This document shows, one piece after another, positions 1 through 13,568 of a DNA stretch of 64,000 nt; the first letter of the stretch is position 1, and every line of letters starts with the position of its first letter. The position numbers were made by a program, and so were the translations under genes. The stretch is from Neurospora tetraspora. Lineage: Eukaryota; Ascomycota; Sordariomycetes; Sordariales; Sordariaceae. Location of the stretch: positions 62,001-126,000 of the forward strand of contig NW_026944390.1 in NCBI RefSeq assembly GCF_033439725.1, in the 5' to 3' direction. Below the pieces are notes generated by a model. It was given only the letters and a program-made list of their open reading frames with translations. It was not told where the DNA came from and made no database searches.

Positions 1-758
1 ATAGTATAAAAAGATAAAGATAAATAACGTTCGAGTGTAACCCGGTAGGGGTTTAGATAGTTACGACGATAATAGTTAAAAGGAGGAGTTTTTAAATTAA
101 GTAGTACTTTATTGAGGGTAGCTTTAATAATATTATAGTAGAGGGAGAATTAATTATTTAGGTAATAATTAATGTAAATAAGGTATTTATTAGCTAAATA
201 TGTAGTTAATTTTGAATTTACTTTTTTAATTACATATAGTTAATTAAGTTAGTGCCTATTTATAATATAACTGATAGAGGGAATAGGTATTATATTTTGT
301 GAGTATAAGAATTATTAAGGTCGTTCCTTAGCGAGGGAAAGAGAGGGTAGCCGATTATTAGTAAGAGAAGTAAAATAATATAAAGTATTGGGTAATAGCC
401 TTAATTTGATTATTTCCATTACGGATTATTAATATAATACGGTGAAAGAGCTTCCTTAATAAGTAAGGTTTAGAAATGTCCTTTAATTTAGTTTTAATAC
501 TTATAATTATAAAGCGTAATTCTATATAGGTAACGGCGGGTATATTTTTATTACCGATTCGGGTAGTAGGTAGGTGGTTGTGTAGTATTTACTTGGGAGC
601 TTAGTATAGATATTTCTTTTAGTATTATTAATTTTTTCCCTATTTAAATAAGTATTTGGTTGGGTGCAGTTGTATTAGATTTTGGTTATTCTTATGTATT
701 TAGTTACAATAGATTTTATACGGTGGACCGTACTCCCTAAGGGGGAGTAGGGGGGTAA

Positions 759-1032
759 TATTATAGGGTTAGAACTTAGGGGTCAAGTTTGGTTGTTATT
801 AAATTGTGTTTTGCTTTATCGATAGGGTCTTTGCCTTATCGATAGGGATACGAGCCTTCTAGTTGGCCAGACCTATATACTTGCCTGGCCCGTACGGTCT
901 TAGCGTTAGTTATATAAAATCTTCTTTCGACGGCACCCTTCTAGTGCAGTCTTCCTTCTTGCTCTCCTTATTAAATATAGCATTTCAACCATACGACTGT
1001 ACGCTGTGCTTTTCTCGTACAGACCCGTTACA
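759..1032 (-). repeat. Decayed solo-type LTR, family 1, minus orientation
   Basis: On the minus strand this begins TGTAACGGGTCTG and ends near CCCTATAATA. It aligns along its length with the plus-strand copy at 4,538-4,814, sharing blocks such as GGTTGAAATGCTATATTT and AGAAGGCTCGTATC. It contains a local direct repeat of TTATCGATAGGG. No convincing target-site duplication was found, so the outer boundary is approximate. It is an old retrotransposon fossil; no internal region could be assigned to it. Confidence 0.7.
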
Positions 1033-2106
1033 GTATTGAATAGGTTAGAAATAACGGTCGATAATATTATTTATAATAACCGGAAGGTTTTGAAATTAGT
1101 GACCGCAATCGAAATTAGAGGAATTAATTCATTTACTTTATATAAAAGACGAGGATATTTATCCCGCTAGAGCATTTAACAATAAATTAGAGTATAAGGT
1201 TATTAATATATACAATATATTATTATATAGTAGAAACGTAGGGATAGTAATTATTAGAGCCGGAGGATATTACTATCGAGAATTAATTATAATTAGGGTT
1301 TAGCGGTCGAAATTCGAAGTTATGTTGTATGTATTCTATTTAGTAGTAGAGGTAAATAAAGAAATAGGCTGCCCGCGCAGGGTTGAAGTCTATCAATATA
1401 GTACGGGAATTCGAAAGAGAGAGGCGGGATTTATTCGGCAACAAATAGCTAGACCCTAAGATGTAGGCGAAACGTAATAATAATAATTTAACGTAGGCGA
1501 ATAGAATAAAATAATAGAAATTATTTAATAAAGTTAAAAGGTTAAAGTTTTAAGATTTATAAAAAAATTTACGACGAGCGGATTTAATACTTCAATTATA
1601 TAAGAATATTCCTTCCTGCTATTTCTACTTATAGTTCATTATATTCTTTCTACTTAATAATTCTAACCGAAGTTCTAGGGCAAGTTAGAAAAAAAATTAA
1701 TATACCCGTAGCTTGGGCGTTCAGGGGGAGCGCAACGCTAACTCTACCTCAATTTAGGGAAATATATAGATATTATATAATTATAAAAAAAGTAGGTTCT
1801 TATATTACTATTATCCTCTATAGTTAAAATACGTAAAGGATTAAACTAGAGCGGCAAATAATAATTACTTAGAAAAATATATCCTCTTTCTATTATTTAT
1901 ATAAAATAAATATCATAATTAACATACACGAAGTCGCCATCGCCTCGATTATCATCTATACCTAATCTAGTAAAATACTAGAGAATCCGATAATCCTTCT
2001 TATTAGAATAAATTTATAAATCGGACATTCAATAATAAATTTATATATAGGGAATTCAACCTAGGGCTTAACGACAATAATAATAGCAAATATATATATT
2101 TATCCC

Positions 2107-2647
2107 TGTTAACGTGTGGCTAGTACTGTGCCTTGTAACTGCCTTGTACTACCTTGTAGTATAGAAGGCTAGTTGAACTATTCCTTCTACGGAATCAGTT
2201 GACTCAGTCCCCACAGAATGTACTAGAATACAAGAGGTTTTGCCACTGTATTCTAGAGTCTTATAACTTAGCTAGCATTTCTTCCAGACTGATTTGTCAT
2301 CACAGGATTCAACAGAAGCTTCTAGATGCTTAGTGTCCATGTATATAGAGACCTCTCCTCTCCTTCAGTTCGTCACTCCTTAAGCAAGCAAGCACAAGTC
2401 AAGCAATACAATATAGTCTTTTCTCACAGTGCAGAGTCCACTGTAATCTTCTGTCTTGAGAGCAGAGTCCTCTCTAAGACCTCTTTTACAACATCCTTTT
2501 GTTGTACTTGCAACTACGCTGCTTCCTTCAGCATTGCTGTCGTACTTCCTACCGCTTCCGCTCCGCTCTGCTACAAGTGCATAGTTCACTATAGCAACCT
2601 TGTACTGGTGCTATCATTATAGGCCAGTCAGGGCACCGCAGGAAACA
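2107..2647 (+). repeat. Young solo LTR with 5-bp target duplication ATCCC
   Basis: A 541-bp block with ordinary base composition sits inside the AT-rich desert. It starts TGTTAACGTG and ends GGAAACA (TGTT...AACA short inverted ends) and is flanked on both sides by ATCCC (2,102-2,106 and 2,648-2,652). This is the hallmark of a solo LTR left after LTR-LTR recombination. The absence of RIP-like decay and the perfect duplication imply insertion well after the surrounding DNA decayed. The superfamily (Copia or Gypsy) cannot be told without internal sequence. Confidence 0.85.
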
Positions 2648-4537
2648 ATCCCGTTTAATAATAAATAAAGATACTATTTAAATAAATAAATAAAGTATTA
2701 ATCCGGTCTTCGTTCAATATCCGGATAAAATCCCCAATTTTAAATATTCGTTTCGTTAAGCGGCGTTAGAATACGAAAGAAATCTTCTTAGCCTATTAGA
2801 ATTTCTTAATCCCCCAAAAAATATATAATCGATCGTAGTCCAATTTGAATGCCTCCCACTATTTTACTATAAAGTTAAAATATTCGTCTTCGAAGCGAGG
2901 ATCTACTACTACTAATAATAAATCTTTTCATTTCTCTACCTAGTTTTATAATAGACCGTATAGCGTAAGGGGATTATAATAATAGGGATCTAATCGAATT
3001 TCGAAAGTCGATACTTCTTCTTTTAAATAGAATCCTTCGCTACCGAAATATAGATCGTACGATACGGCTAACCCCGGGTATAATTCTTTAAATATAGAAA
3101 ATATATAATAAATTTTGAGATAACTATATTCGAAGCAACCAGCTAATATAAACAATATAAATCGGCGTTCATTAATATCTTAAATTAACGTAAACGCGGC
3201 GTTTCAATAATTGGTAGCGAAAATATTACACGTAAATTCCTTAATTATGATTAATTTTTATTTATTAATAATTTCTAAATTTATTTAAATCTAATAATTA
3301 CGGCATTTACTTATATTCATCCTCTCCTTAAAGCGTTAACACTAAACAATATAAACTATATTCATCCAAAACCTTTAATAAATATATATTTATATAAATA
3401 TTCAATAAGCATTAACGGTTTAATATATTATTACCCTTTTAATCTAGAATAATCGGTATACGTTTCGTTACTCGTATTCTAATAAAACTAAATGTAATTA
3501 AAATTACGTTTTTTACTACCGTTACTATCGGTATAAAAGTAAGCGTACTACTTATCTTAATCTCTCTCCATCTTTTCAACATTCTACCCCTAATTGTAAT
3601 AATACTTCTATTAGAAGTAGGTTAATTTGCCTGGGCTTTCTTACTAATATTCTTCTTACTATTACCGAAAACTTAGCATATATATTAGAAAGCTTTTCTC
3701 CCGCCTATTATTATATGGCTAAACTCTTCTAATATTAATACTCCATTACGGGTAAAGATAATTAAAACCGATTATATAAACTTCTAAAATATTAAAATTA
3801 TCTACTCTCTATATATATATATTTCAGGCCTTATGATTTAGTAATTTAAATCGGATATATCAAGAAAACGGAGACCTTCATTAATAAAAAGCTATTAGAA
3901 TTCTAGTTTTATATATTCCGCTTTAAGCCAATTAAGTGATAGTATAGGTACAATAATAATGAAACGTATATATTCCTTTATACAGAATAATTTACAATAT
4001 ATTTTGGGGCTTTATATCTTCGCTTAACCCGGAAGGAACCGAATTTCTTAGAATATAAATACAGCTTCTTTCCAAAAGCGTTTTATAGAGGAATCTTTTA
4101 TCTTCGAATAAATAATCCGTAAGAATTCGAAAATGGCTTTAGAATTCCGAATATACCGTATTATAAATTCGAATTCGTATATAATCTAAGGCCGGAAAGA
4201 CGCTTCTAAGTATATAAATTAAATATATTTCGTAGTATATACTAAACTGCTTTTATATATTATCTTAAGCCGATTTAATCGGAAATTATTCAATATATAT
4301 TATGTTATCAAAATATTAATAATAGAATCTTCTATATCGTATAATGTTAAAATTGAAGTCAGACCTAATTTAGCTAGTAATAAAATAAAACCTATATAAT
4401 TAATTTGTTTAATAGGATTTATATCTTACTAATTTCTATTATGAAAGTATATTACCGACAAAATATACTACGAAACTATAAACGAAAAATCGCTCTTTAT
4501 TAATATTAATTTATTTCCCCTTATTAAATTTCATTAA

Positions 4538-4814
4538 TGTAACGGGTCTGCAAGAGTAAGGCACAGCGAGCAGTCGTATAAGGTTGAAATGCTATATTTG
4601 ATAAGGAAAGAAAGAGAGGAAAGATTCTACTAGAAGGGTGTAGTCGAAAGAAGGTTTTATGCAACTAGTGCCAAGACTGTACGGGCTAGGTAGTTATGCG
4701 GGTCTGGCCAATTAGAAGGCTCGTATCGTAGCTTATCAGTTTATCGGGCCGGTAGGCTGCAGGACACGGCTTGGCAACAGCCAAGCTTAACCCCTAGGCT
4801 CTAGCCCTATAATA
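4538..4814 (+). repeat. Decayed solo LTR, family 1, with ATTAA target duplication
   Basis: This 277-bp element begins TGTAACGGGTCTG and ends CCCTATAATA. It is flanked by ATTAA on both sides (4,533-4,537 and 4,815-4,819). Its sequence matches the inverted copy at 759-1,032. The terminal TA in place of the usual CA is what RIP would produce. It is an old fossil solo LTR; no adjoining retrotransposon coding region was recognised. Confidence 0.75.
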
Positions 4815-7800
4815 ATTAAATATACTAGAAATTAAATTATATTACTAAAATTAATCCTATAAGGACCGAATATTATAAGAAATATTCCCTCTCTTCTAAT
4901 ACAAAGCTATTCTTCGAAGAATAATACCGTAATATAAACGCCTATAATTAATATATAACTATTAATATATAAACTAAAAGTATTAATAAATATACTCTAT
5001 AGTAAGGAAATCCGGTCTTCCCCAATAAAATTATCTTCGAAGTACTAGCGATCCTATTACTTTAATTTAAATTCGCCGCAATAAAATAACAATAATCAAA
5101 TAGGTCGATAACTTTTAATCTTCTAATCGAATAAATATCGGATTATAAAGGGCCCGGGGAATAAAATTCCTATTAACTCCGAATCGGATTAAACATAATT
5201 TGGGTTAAAACTATAATTTATATCGATTTAAAGCATTATACTTATAATATTTATTAAAAAAATAAATATATCATACCTCTCTACTAAAACTAATTCGCAA
5301 AGAATTACATCAATTATTTATGAAGTAGAAACCGGAATAAATTCTATTAATAGCGCGGATCTTAGGAAAACTAGCTAGACCAATATAATTAATACCTATA
5401 AATATCCGTATCTAGTATCCAAACTATGGTATTTAACCCTCCTGAAATATAAATCTTACAATTCGCCGCTATTATATAAATACATTAGCGTCGGATATAT
5501 TCCTATAACGGAATATTTATAATAAACGAAATCAAAAGGGAAGATTAGTACCAACTTCTCTACCTCCCCCCTTACCCTGCTATTACTAAAAAGCCTTCTA
5601 CTAATATTATTAAAGAGCCTTTTACTAATATTATTAAAGAGCCTATTCCTATACCTACGGGTAGAGATTTTAAAAGATAAAAGAAGAACTTTCTATTTAT
5701 AATCTATAAATTTTCTCCCTACTACTTTACTTACTATAATTCTATAATAGGGCCGTCTATTATTTATACTATTTCCTAATATACTTTTCTTAATAATTTA
5801 CTCGAACCAAGTAATATCTTTATTATATTTTCGAAATCAAAAATATATACAAGTTCTTCGAACTTAATCTTATTAAGTAGGATATTTAAATTAAATTTAA
5901 CTATACCTTTACAAAGAATATTGAGTAGAATAATACAATAAAGTCGATTTATAAATATTTCCTTCCGTAACGGAAGTACTTCGAATTTACTCCTATACCG
6001 AGGATTAGAAGTACATTACGTAAGTTGGCGTATACTAAATAAAATATATTATACTTTTTAATCTACAATACTAATAAGAGTTAGAATAGCGAAAAGTTAA
6101 ACTCGGATATTTAGTAATACATCGGAATAGTAAAGTTATTTATAATTTAACTATATTTAATAAAAATGTTACCGGGAATTACTTATAATATAAATTAATC
6201 GTTTAGCCTGGGCGTAATAGTTTTACTAATTGCCGTTAAGTTATTAAAGTCGTCGTTAAAGCCGGTATTAATAATATCCTCTCTTAGAGCGTATTCTAAT
6301 TAGAATCGGTTAATTAAAGGGTTAGCGACTTTTTCTACCTCCGCTTCCACTTCCGCTTCTTCATTATTCTTTAGCTAACCGGTTTATATTACCTTCTCCA
6401 CTTTTTTTATAATCTGCTTTTTTATTACCATTATATCTTAATCTACTACGTCTTCAATAATATCTTCTCCTATTATAAATATCGGCGCAATTAGCAAGGT
6501 TATCGAATTAATTAACAAATCTAATAAGTAATCAACATCCTTCCCACTAACACTATCCTCTTCGAAGTACTTATTAATACATTAATTAATAGAACTAGTA
6601 TTAATAAAATGCCCTAGATTTTATAATTACAATATAATCGGATTTTATAATTATTAATTAATATTCTATATAAACGAAAATTAATTTGTTTGTTTGCGCT
6701 TTTATTGCCAGAAAAACTTTATAAGGTTCTTATTTTTACGCTTTGGTATTCGAAATAGCTAGGAACTAAAGCAGATATTATTTTATATTACTTAATTATA
6801 AAAGCGATAATTTTAATATATTACGTACGTAAACGTAATAGGTACCGCAAATATTATACTAAATATATATTCTTCCGTCCCTTAAAATTAAAATTCTATT
6901 CTATTTATTATAGTAATAACCTAAGAAATTTTACAGAACTTTACAATTTCGAAGCAACCTAAACTTTATACCCCTGCTACACCAGGCCCCCGCCGTTTAC
7001 TAATTACCCTATTAATACAACCCTATTAATACAACCTTATTAATATAATTCTATAGTACGGCCCTACCCCAATTGGGTCCTACTTCCTACTCGAATTTAA
7101 ATCCCCTCGGCTCCCGCCCTTCGTTCCCTTCCCTTTAATACTAATCTAAATATTATTCCTTCCCATTAATACTTTCTTAAAATTTATACGTATTACACTT
7201 TCTTATTTCTTTTGTAATCGGAAAAGTAAATCCTTTAAAATTATTTTTACGTAAATAAAACTTCGCCTATTCCCTAAATAAACCTCTCTAACCCCTCCTC
7301 TATCTCCCTTTCTTATTACCTATTGGGTTAATTAATTATTATTATTTCGCCGCTTAATATATAATATAGTACATTCTAACCGTAATATTATACCCCGCTT
7401 ATAATTAATACTTTAAACCGACTTCTCCTAAATATAATATCGGCCGTAATTACAACCCCCGGAGTTATTAATACTCTGCTAAACGGCTAAAGTGAGAATT
7501 TTAATATATAAAATAATATAGAGAATTCTAATATATAGAATAACATAGAGAACTCCCGGTCGAATATAGGAAATTCGAATAATAAGGCGTCTTAAAACTG
7601 TATAATTGTTATTAATAAATACGGCGATATAATATTAAATATTAAAACCAATAACTCTAACTCCGAAAATATTTTACAATAATTAATAATAAGCAAACTC
7701 TAAATAAATATATAATTCCATTCACTTCTAATACTAAATATTACAATAAGTACTAATTAATACCATTAACGGGTCCAATATTAATATTAATATCGATAGG

Positions 7801-10800
7801 AATTCTAAAAAGAGAAAATATATTCATCAATTTCCTAAAAATATGAATATTGTTATATAATACCGTATTAAAGGAAGTAAATTCTTAATTCGGTTGGTAT
7901 TTCTCTAAATATTATAAGAAAACACCGTGGAAATTTTAATTAATTTTAATTCCGCTGATATAAAGGCAAACGAGAAGGCGTTCCTCTAAAAATATTTATA
8001 TAAACATATTTCTAACAATATACCCAATTAGCATAACTATTCTATTAATGAAATAATAGTAAATATTTATTATACTTACAATTATAAAATATTACTAATT
8101 GAATTAGATCTTTATAGAAGACCTACTTAAGAGAAACCGCATTATTAATAAAATTATAAATATAAAGGTCATTTAGAATAAACTAAAGGAAGAATATAAC
8201 TACGAACTCTTCGTCGAAATCTTCGACTTTTATTACAATTAACTCGACATTAAAACCAAAACACCTAATATCTACAAATAGTATCGCAATAAATAATTTT
8301 CCTTAACTATAAAAAATTACCATATTAATAAACGTTTAATAATCTTTATTAAATTAGCCTATTATATTAAAAAATACGTAGAATAGGTTAAGAAGGGCGC
8401 GAACCGACCCGTAAGTAATAAGAAAATTCCTACCAAGGACTAATTTATTGATAAATATAAAAAGGTTACTTAACGAAAGGAATAACAACCTTTTAAACCT
8501 AATATACTTAATATAATACGAATTTATAAATCAGCGCATAAATATATTCAAAAACTTGGAAACACCTACGTCTATATCGATCAAGATCCGGAAATATATA
8601 TCCCCGGAGAGTCCGATAATAATAATAATAAAGCATTAAATATTACCGTATAAAATATTTATTTCCTTTACATATTATTTATTTTTTATAATATTAATTA
8701 ATAATTTTAGTAGCTATAAAATATAAAGGAAATATATATTCAATAATAATTAATAAAGGGGGATTTAATATATTTATATTTACGAGATTTTAGCGTATAT
8801 AATCAAATAAATATAATAGAATTCAAGTTATTAGCGAACTTCGGCGGATAATTACAAATATAAATATATATAATAGTTTAAATTTATAATCTTACTATAA
8901 GTAACTATATTCTATATATCGAATTTAACTAAATATTTATTTTAAGAATAATAACGATAATACTTTAATATTGTATAGAACTTTTCGAGTATATTTATTT
9001 AAACTTATCTCCCTCGAAATTTAACTTTAATTAAATATTAAATCTAAGGGGCCAGGGTAAACGGAGGAAATTAAATATACAATATCTAAATAGAACGAGA
9101 CTCGGTAGACCCATTACCCCCGCCCGAAATAGAATAGCTCAAGCGCGGACCCTACCTAACAGAATCTACTTACTAAACCCTATATTTATTTTTATAATTA
9201 TTATTACTTATTCGTATTACAATTTTTTCTTCTTTAACCTTAAAACCCCGTAACCTTACAACTTTAATTCCTTTATATCAATTCTAATTAATAAAAATAC
9301 TAATCCTATTTATCTTCTATTAAATTAATAACGGTAGGCTTCATTCTTCTTTTTTCTTCTTCCCGTCTTTCTTTAAAATTTCGTTAGGTACAAGAACAAT
9401 ATTAACTCTATACCCCGATAAAATTACGCCTAATTTAAATCTATTATTATATTACTAACCTTTGTTATTCGTTAATTTTTACTTTTTACTTTCTACTTTA
9501 CTAAATTCTTACGCATACAATATATTATTTATATCTTAATTATTAATTATTCTCTTTACGCCTCTCTATATAGTAAATTCCACTCCAATACCGTCGTTAT
9601 CCCTCTTACTTTAACCTTATTAATATTTTAACAGCTACTATACGAATATTATAGCGCTAACCAATCACCTAAAAAGCTATATAACGAATTATAATACAAT
9701 TCAATAATTAATATAAGAAAAATATTCGCTATAATCCCGACGCCCTACATATCCCAATTAAGGAAGGCCCGTAAATATATTAATTTATTAGCACTCTAAT
9801 AAAATATTCTAATATATCGGAGGAGGAAATAAGTTAAAATAAAATAATAAATAAATAAATAAAGTAAGAAGAAATTTACCCCGACGTTATATAGCTTTTC
9901 TATTTATTTCTCTATAATATCTACCTACCTAATAATAAAAAACTTTAGCCGCTTAGAATAAAATTAAACATAAAAGTTAAAAAATATATTATTATTATTC
10001 CTATAGAGGACGAAGAGGACGTCGCTCCGGCCCCGGCCCCGGCCCTTAAAAAGCGTAAAACTAATGAAGCCGAATTAGGCAGTTTTATAAAAATAATTAA
10101 AAGTATATATATTTAATAAGTTTCTAATCCTTAAACCCAATTTTCTTTCATAATTATATTAATATTAAAAATAAAGGCCCGTATTTCCTCCACTTCGGAT
10201 TTATTGGCTACCTTTCCTATTGAAATTGAACTTTTCAATATTAAGCCGGATAAGAATACCGTTACTATTAAATCCGTTGCTACTAAGAAGCCCGCTATTA
10301 CTAAAATTCCCGCCGCTACTAAGAAGTCCATTATTATTATAGAACCTTCTACTTCCAATATCAAACCGGATAAGAATATGATTACTAAAAAGCCTACTAT
10401 TAAGAAGCCCGTTACTATCCCCATCTAATTTATAATTAAATTTAAGTAGAGCGACGATAAATAGAAAGAAATTAAATATACTAACTAAATATTTTTAAAT
10501 ATCGTTTTCAATTTAGATTCCGAAAATAATAACAATTGGATTCGATTAAAAAACGAAGACTAAGACTTAAACGAACTATATATTTATAATAATCCCAATA
10601 TAACTATTAATTCGGGCGAAATAAAGGATATTATTATAAGTGTACTAATTCCTATTATTAAAATTAAACCTTATAGCAATCGAATTTATAAAATTTAAAT
10701 CGCCCTATTTTCTACTAATAATAGGAATACCTACCGCTACTTATGAAATAATACTAATATTATAATAAAAGATTGAATTAATTATTTTGCCAAAAATACT

Positions 10801-12521
10801 AATATAGGAATATACTTTACTACATTAAAGAAAATATTAATACTTATAAAGAAAAATAAATTATATATATATAAAAAAATATTATTACTAAATTTCTTAG
10901 GAATAAAATTCGATAAGGCGTATTTAATTAAATCTTCGAAAATAGTTAGGAAGAACGGTACGTAAAGTAATATATATAAAGGAAGTAAATAAGCGCCGGC
11001 TACCCGTCGCTAGCATACTAATTATGCTAACGACCGTTCTAATATTATTCACCTTATATACGGAAATACTATATTCTATCGTCTTCCTAAAAAACTCAAT
11101 AGAAACAACAAAAACGATAGAAATGATATTTAGGGTGAGGATTAACTATTTATATTCCGGAAGCCTATCGACCTTTAGAAATAGGAGCAATAAAATTTAG
11201 AAAAAATATATACTTCGATTAACCCCCAATTATAATTTATAATTATAAGTAGGTTTTAGAACTTTATTTTAATAGTTATATATTAATTTCGGGGCTATAT
11301 TTTATACTAATGTTCTGTTTTTTCACTTTATTTAAATTCCTATTCTTATAATAAAGAGAGACAAAAATTAATCCGATAGCGGGGGGTAATAAACTTTTAA
11401 TACTTTTTATTTTTATTACAACTATCTTTCATTTTTATAATTATTATTCTATTAACGTTAAAGTTTATCCGACAAAGCTTTAAGGCTTCCCTTCGATAGA
11501 TATTACCGCAATATTTAAAATTAGGCTATTAAACGGGATATAAATATATTAAAGAAAGGAATTTTAATATAGGAATATCTATACGATTAACAAGCAATTC
11601 GGAATTTCGAATAATTTCGAAATTAATATAAAATAAATAAACAAAGCATTATATTATTTTTATATACTATCCGTACGTTAATAATCGAATTCTACTATAT
11701 AATATTAAACTAATATCTGATAAATAATTATAAAAAAATATAATATATACTAATATATTCACTTCACCTCTAAATTCTCACCTTATCAAAAATCTCTTAG
11801 CAACTATAACCACTTTAAAAAATAATTAACCTTATTTCTAAACTCAACTTCACAATAAAACTAATTTAAAATAGAAATATTTAAAATTAACGATTACTTT
11901 TATAGTAAAATAATCTTAAATTATAATCAAAATAATTTTTATAATATAAATAAAATTAACGTTCCAATATTACAATAATAGGAAGTAGCATTTCTTAGAG
12001 GAGACGTTCTTATCATTGAAATGTAGCCAATATTTAAACATCCATATACTTAGAAATCGTATTTCTTAAAAGAGAGGTTCGTACTCTAGCAAAATATAGC
12101 TTGTACTAAATGCAATTACTACATTCTAAACCATCTTTAATAAATATCATACTAACGATAATTCTTACAAATATAATACACTATACACAACACCATTACA
12201 ACCGATTTTATAGTTTCGTTTTCAAGAAAATACTGGGCATTATTTTAGAATAGGAAAACAGACCCTCCGTGGGAAAACTATCCAGTCGCACGGAATTAAT
12301 CCCGCGGATCATTTTTACAGATACCGTATGCGCGCTATAGTACATGGTTCTAAATCCTTCCTCAGCTACGCCTTCCTTCAAGAGTGTCGATCAGTGGACT
12401 CCACCAAAGTGCCAAGACTAAATATCCCGAATAGGAAATGGAAGAGCATCACTTTTGCTGTGATCGTTAACAACGCCCTATGAGCGGATTTCGTCGACCA
12501 AATTTGGCCGGATGAGCGGGT

Positions 12522-12875
12522 TCCCGAAGACTAGGCAGACAGAAACGGCTGCCCATGTCAGCCGTGAAAGCCATTCAACCACCTGGTCGTCGAGGCTTAA
12601 GGTTGTAATACCACCTGAATCCTCTTCATGGTACGGTGAAGCGAATCCTTCGGCTTGACGATCATGTCTAGGCATGACGAAATGTCCATCGGACTCTCAG
12701 GTCCCGAGAGACTAGGCAGACAGAAACGGCTGCCTATGTTAGCCGTCAAAGCCATTCAACCACCTGGTCGTCGAGGCTCAAGGTTGTGATACCACCTGAA
12801 TCCTCTTGGTAGTACGGTGAAGCGAATCCTTCGGCTTGACGATCATGTCTAGACGTCACGAAATCGGACTCTGTG
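12522..12875. repeat. Tandem duplication, two copies of about 181 bp
   Basis: Two head-to-tail copies begin at 12,522 and 12,702. Shared words include GACTAGGCAGACAGAAACGG, CCATTCAACCACCTGGTCGT and GCGAATCCTTCGGCTTGACG. The second copy is slightly shortened at its end. The copies differ by scattered substitutions, so the duplication is not brand-new. It ends about 80 bp upstream of the TATA box of the secreted-protein gene at 13,108, so it probably duplicates that gene's upstream regulatory region. Confidence 0.9.
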
Positions 12876-12955
12876 ATCGTAAGATGGTGGAACTGGACGA
12901 TGTGCGCCTACCTTTAGGTATACATGCTGTTGTCGGACATAGGGGACGATGAGTC

Positions 12956-12963
12956 TATATAAA
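12956..12963 (+). promoter_or_regulatory. TATA box of the small secreted protein gene
   Basis: TATATAAA lies 145 bp upstream of the start codon at 13,108. A strong TATA box with a long leader is typical of highly expressed fungal secreted-protein genes. The 181-bp tandem repeats end just upstream of it. Confidence 0.6.
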
Positions 12964-13107
12964 CCGCCCTTCGTCTTGCGTTCAAAGCAGTCAGTTCTTC
13001 TCATCATCTCATACAGCAAGCACATCAAGCCTTCAAAGCCATAACGCAGCATACCAGTTTCTTTCACACCAACAACTCAAACACAGTCTTTCTAAGCAAC
13101 CGCAACA

Positions 13108-13568
13108 ATGAAGTTCACCATCATCCTCGCTCTCGCCGCCACCGCTCTCGCCTTCACCAGGCCCAAGGCAAACGAATACAAGAACTCCGACTGGTGAGTA
13201 CCTACCTATCTTACCTACCCTACCAACTCCCCAGCCTCACCTCTTGGTAGAGCTGCATTTGGATACAGCGAAAGTTTTGATGACCCTCACTAACGATCCA
13301 CTTCGACACAAACAGCTCCGACCAAAACTACGGCCACAACTCCTTCTTCCTCGAGGACGTGACCATGGACGACACCACCAAGTCGGTGTACCTCACCGAT
13401 GGTAGCACACTCGAGGGCCTATCTAAGGGCTGGTTCGGCTACTCGAAAAAGACTGGCGACGGAGGCAAGTGCTCGGGCGAGAGACTGGGTCGGTTGCCGG
13501 AGAAGTGTGTCAACGTTGATACTCTTGCGTCTACGAGGATTAAGTGTGTTAGGTCTGAGGTCCTCTAA
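13108..13568 (+). CDS. Small secreted cysteine-containing protein
   Basis: Exons are 13,108-13,193 and 13,316-13,568, joined across a GTGAGT...CAG intron, and encode 112 residues. The start has the favourable context GCAACAATGA. Residues 1-18 (MKFTIILALAATALA...) form a clear signal peptide. The mature part has four cysteines; the first (NSDCSD) is created by the splice junction TG|C and the others lie in GKCSG, EKCVN and IKCVR, enough for two disulfides. No recognised enzyme or toxin family is evident. Small size, a secretion signal, a TATA promoter and proximity to RIPped heterochromatin are features often seen in effector-like or antimicrobial secreted proteins, but the role is unknown. 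The intron of about 122 nt is longer than most here. Confidence 0.8.

Larger units (their letters stand above)
1..12230. repeat. AT-rich RIP-degraded heterochromatic block
   Basis: The block is strikingly AT-rich and TpA-rich, and stop codons break every frame; no open frame exceeds about 100 codons. Short GC-containing islands survive (solo LTR copies, and a lysine-rich relic frame near 10,204-10,428 with repeated NIKPDKN and TKKP words). This is the usual outcome of repeat-induced point mutation (C-to-T changes at CpA) acting on old transposon copies in Pezizomycotina. Composition changes sharply to normal genic DNA around 12,230-12,300. The individual elements are too decayed for me to assign apart from the LTR copies listed separately. 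No host gene is visible here. Confidence 0.85.

Noticed and set aside
10131-10428. Two overlapping 74-97-codon frames, one lysine-rich with repeated words, in the AT-rich block
   Set aside because: They lie inside RIP-degraded DNA, face each other on opposite strands and have no promoter or start context; treated as a relic.
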